Part shown: positions 62,034-64,000 of the stretch, piece by piece
How positions within the stretch are numbered: position 1 is the first letter of the stretch
Layout: every line of letters starts with the position of its first letter
Assembly: GCF_022829445.1 (NCBI RefSeq)
Contig: NZ_JAKSXY010000101.1
Location: 1 to 64,000 of the forward strand
From: Methylobacterium sp. J-068
GTDB lineage: Bacteria > Pseudomonadota > Alphaproteobacteria > Rhizobiales > Beijerinckiaceae
Length of the DNA: 64,000 nt
Reading direction: 5' to 3'
Notes under the pieces: generated by a model
Told to the model about the DNA's origin: nothing
The model's database searches: none
What the model saw: the letters and a program-made list of their open reading frames with translations, nothing else
Position numbers and translations under genes: made by a program

Positions 62034-62447
62034 TTACTTGAGCAGCGAGACCAGGGCCTTGCCGGCGGGGGTCTTCAGCTCCTTGGCGTCGAGGGTGCCG
62101 TCGTTGTCCGGATCGGCGGCCTTGAAGCGGGCCTCGACGAGGGCGAGGTACTCGGCCTTGTCGAGGGTACCGTCCGAATCCGGATCGGCCATCTTCAGGG
62201 CCTTCTTGCTGACCCGGCCCTTCAGTTCCTTGGTGTCGAGGGTGCCGTCCTTGTCGGATTCGAGCTTGTCGAACAGCGCGCCGGCCACCGCCTGCACTTC
62301 CTTGAGGTCGATGGTGCCATCGTTGTCGGTGTCGACCATCGAGATCACCTTCGAGGCGCCCGGACCCTTAGCCGAGGCCGGAATCGCCAGCGGAAGGGCG
62401 AGGGCGGCGGCTCCGAGGACGACGGCGAGACGGGTCAGGTTGGACAT
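62034..62447 (-). CDS. lanM: Lanmodulin-type EF-hand protein (variant)
   Basis: A 137-residue periplasmic protein with a signal peptide (cleavage near ASA-KG, residue 26) and four EF-hand loops: residues 39-50, 63-74, 88-99 and 112-123. Loops are DTDNDGTIDLKE, ESDKDGTLDTKE, DPDSDGTLDKAE and DPDNDGTLDAKE. Adjacent hands are only 12 residues apart within each pair and all four have Asp at position 9, both hallmarks of lanmodulin, the lanthanide-binding protein of Methylorubrum extorquens. The Pro at loop position 2 is kept in loops 3 and 4 but replaced in loops 1 and 2, and loop 2 begins with Glu. Affinity cannot be predicted; a calcium-binding or mixed role is possible. Confidence 0.8.
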   Translation of the reverse strand: MSNLTRLAVVLGAAALALPLAIPASAKGPGASKVISMVDTDNDGTIDLKEVQAVAGALFDKLESDKDGTLDTKELKGRVSKKALKMADPDSDGTLDKAEYLALVEARFKAADPDNDGTLDAKELKTPAGKALVSLLK

Positions 62448-62581
62448 GCGGATAACTCCATTCAGGCAATGACGATTGCCTATCTATCACGCATACCCGC
62501 AGGGGTGGAAGATTTATATTGCAATGCAGTATCGCGTGGGACGTAAGGAACCGCGCGTGGTGCGTGCCCCGTCCCGGTGCG

Positions 62582-63058
62582 TCAGGGCGTCGGGAGCGGG
62601 GTCTCCGCGACCGGATTCGCGCGTCTGATCGTCCCGTCGAGCGCGACGTGCATCGCGAAGGCGGTGCCGTCCTTCACCGCGCGAAGCTCGAAGTGCTTGG
62701 GCTTGCGCTTCACTTCCCCCTCTAACCGGTAGCCGGCGCGTTCCAGCGCCGCGACGGCGATGGCGGGATCGGCGGGGGCGTGGTCCGGCTTGCCGGGATG
62801 ATGCGGCGCCTTCCACGGGATGGCGTGCTGCGTCCCGTCCGGCAGCGTCAGCGACGCGACCTTGATCTCCGAGGGCCTGCGTTCGCCCGTGACCGCGATC
62901 GTGTCGCCGGGCTTCAGGGCCAGCCCCTTCGCGCCCTCCGGACCGAGGTCGACGAGGATGCGCCCGTCCGGTCCCTCGATCGCGAGGCGGTGACCGAAGA
63001 CGGCCCAGATCGTCCCGCGTGCGCCGTGAAGATCGGGTTTGCTCTGCGTGGTGTTCAT
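62582..63058 (-). CDS. OB-fold/PepSY-like hypothetical protein, cytoplasmic form
   Basis: A 158-residue protein without a signal peptide at the called start. An OB-fold-like first half (GARGTIWAVFGHRLAIEGPDGRILVDLGPEG, LALKPGDTIAVTGER) is followed by a PepSY-like second half (AALERAGYRLEGEVKRKPKHFELRAVKDGTAFAMHVALDGTIRRA). It is similar in layout to the protein at 63541, so the two are paralogues. The middle holds a His/Pro/Lys-rich link (APHHPGKPDHAP). No biochemical role known. Confidence 0.6.
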   Translation of the reverse strand: MNTTQSKPDLHGARGTIWAVFGHRLAIEGPDGRILVDLGPEGAKGLALKPGDTIAVTGERRPSEIKVASLTLPDGTQHAIPWKAPHHPGKPDHAPADPAIAVAALERAGYRLEGEVKRKPKHFELRAVKDGTAFAMHVALDGTIRRANPVAETPLPTP

Positions 63059-63133
63059 CGGTGCTGATTCCTGTTGGTCGGGAGCGGGCGGCGGCTCCGA
63101 AGCCGCCGCCCGCCGGCTCGAGCGGTGATGGCC

Positions 63134-63481
63134 TCAGCGGGCCTCGGGCTTCGGGGCATCCGGCTTCGGTCCAACGGGCCCGACCGGGGCCGGCATCGCG
63201 GCGAGCCGATCGAGCAGTTGGAGCGTCAGGTCGGCGCAGGCCTTCATCGGTTCGTCGTCGGCGCACTTGACGTCGAGGGCGGTCTCACCGCGCTCGAGGC
63301 GGAAATGCGCGGCCTTGGGCGGCGGCGGCGGCGCATCCGGGCCGCGACGGGGACCGCCGGGCGGCGGCGCGCCGGCCTCCGAACCGGGGCGCGGTCCCCC
63401 GGGCGGCGGGGCGGGCTGGGCGATGGCGGCGCTGGCGACGAGGATCGCTGCGGCGCTCAGGAGTGCGGTGGTCTTCGTCAT
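63134..63481 (-). CDS. Exported Pro/Gly-rich hypothetical protein
   Basis: A 115-residue protein with a signal peptide (LLSAAAILVASAAIA-QP). After cleavage, the first third is Pro/Gly-rich with imperfect repeats (PPPGGPRPG, PPPGGPRRG), then a short globular part with two Cys (DVKCADDEPMKACADLTLQLLDRLAAM) that could form a disulfide. Same strand and spacing as its neighbours, so probably in one transcription unit with the OB-fold/PepSY-like genes. Function unknown. Confidence 0.65.
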   Translation of the reverse strand: MTKTTALLSAAAILVASAAIAQPAPPPGGPRPGSEAGAPPPGGPRRGPDAPPPPPKAAHFRLERGETALDVKCADDEPMKACADLTLQLLDRLAAMPAPVGPVGPKPDAPKPEAR

Positions 63482-63540
63482 GGGAATCTCGCTCTGGTTG
63501 CCGTCACGGGGACGGGGCGTGTGAAGGCCGGCCCGGCGTT

Positions 63541-64000
63541 TCAGAAGATCTTCTTCTCGCGGACCTGACCGTCGAAGCCGACATGAAGCTGGCGCTCGCG
63601 GCCATCGCCGCCGCGTGCCGCGACCTCGAGGTGGCGCGGCCCCTGGTCGACGACGCGGATGTCGGTGTAGCCGGCGGCCTCGACCCTGGCGGTCAGGGCC
63701 GGCACATCGGGCTTGGGGCCGAGGCCGACCTTGTCCCTGGCCCAGTCGAGCGTGCCGGCCGGCGGGCCGCCGGCGGGGCCGACCACCAGCTTGCTCCCGT
63801 CGGCGCGGGTGATCAGCACGGCATGGAGGAAGCCCGTCTCGAAGCGGCCCTGCACCGTGACGGCTTCGCCGGCCTTGACGAGGGTCCCGCCCTCGCCCTG
63901 GCGACCGGTCTCCACCAGGGCCCGGCCGGTGCCGTCCTGGATCACGAACTTGTTGCCGTAGATCTCGGCGACTTCACCCTTCGCCGCGATGGCGGCCGAG
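63541..64000 (-). CDS. OB-fold/PepSY-like protein, N-terminus outside window
   Basis: The frame continues past the right edge; residues before the internal GTG 63945 read AAIAAKGEVAEIYGNKFV, so the gene begins beyond base 64000, probably with a signal peptide. The OB-fold half (GEVAEIYGNKFVIQDGTGRALVETGR, VKAGEAVTVQGRFETGFLHAVLI) and PepSY-like half (ALTARVEAAGYTDIRVVDQGPRHLEVAARGG, RQLHVGFDGQVREKKIF) match the protein at 62582. Function unknown. Confidence 0.7.
   Translation of the reverse strand, partial: SAAIAAKGEVAEIYGNKFVIQDGTGRALVETGRQGEGGTLVKAGEAVTVQGRFETGFLHAVLITRADGSKLVVGPAGGPPAGTLDWARDKVGLGPKPDVPALTARVEAAGYTDIRVVDQGPRHLEVAARGGDGRERQLHVGFDGQVREKKIF

Overview
The window is high-GC DNA from an alphaproteobacterium, most likely Methylobacteriaceae (Methylobacterium or Methylorubrum). 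This rests on the core order rpsA - sppA - ihfB - lapA - trpF - trpB, on the presence of trcR (DUF1013), a PopZ-type DUF2497 protein and a livHMGF operon with a DUF6867 gene, and above all on a lanmodulin-type EF-hand protein. No rRNA operon, CRISPR array, integrase or intact transposase gene is visible.

Layout. Bases 1-32.8 kb look accessory: short operons, long non-coding gaps, gene fragments and dispersed repeats. In order they hold: a cytochrome b561-type subunit with a molybdopterin oxidoreductase; an alpha/beta hydrolase; a catalase-family protein; a DJ-1/PfpI protein; a SnoaL protein; a second sulfite-oxidase-type molybdoenzyme; an SDR; the cyoABCD quinol oxidase operon; a decayed stretch with a GH15-like fragment; a CcdA-like/thioredoxin pair; a secreted pentapeptide-repeat protein beside a Crp/Fnr regulator; an AhpD-like protein; two GCG_CRPN-type secreted proteins around an EF-hand protein; an OmpR/histidine kinase pair; a cupin; a lone receiver domain; a redox cluster (two SDRs, a RibD-C reductase, a HAD hydrolase, an epimerase) bracketed by two similar LysR regulators; and a block of hypothetical genes with a metallophosphoesterase, a small Cys-rich protein and direct repeats. 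This block ends at the 3' side of a tRNA-Met gene.

Bases 32.9-64 kb look like core chromosome: trpB, trpF, lapA, ihfB, sppA, rpsA, a dapA-like gene, trcR, prs, xseA, purD, rsgA, valS, a PopZ-family gene, a TolC-family gene, pcm, tRNA-Cys, tRNA-Asn, dedA, the livHMGF-DUF6867-livJ cluster, the lanmodulin-like gene and a cluster of small OB-fold/PepSY-like proteins that runs off the right edge.

How genes work together. The accessory half is dominated by redox and stress functions. Two nearly identical Crp/Fnr-type palindromes, one beside the Crp/Fnr gene and one upstream of cyoA, suggest that this regulator controls both. The most notable items are the lanmodulin variant, a roughly 200 bp AT-rich patch inside valS, the matched palindromes, the repeat family with fixed internal spacing, and the abrupt change of gene content at tRNA-Met, where trpA is not found beside trpB.
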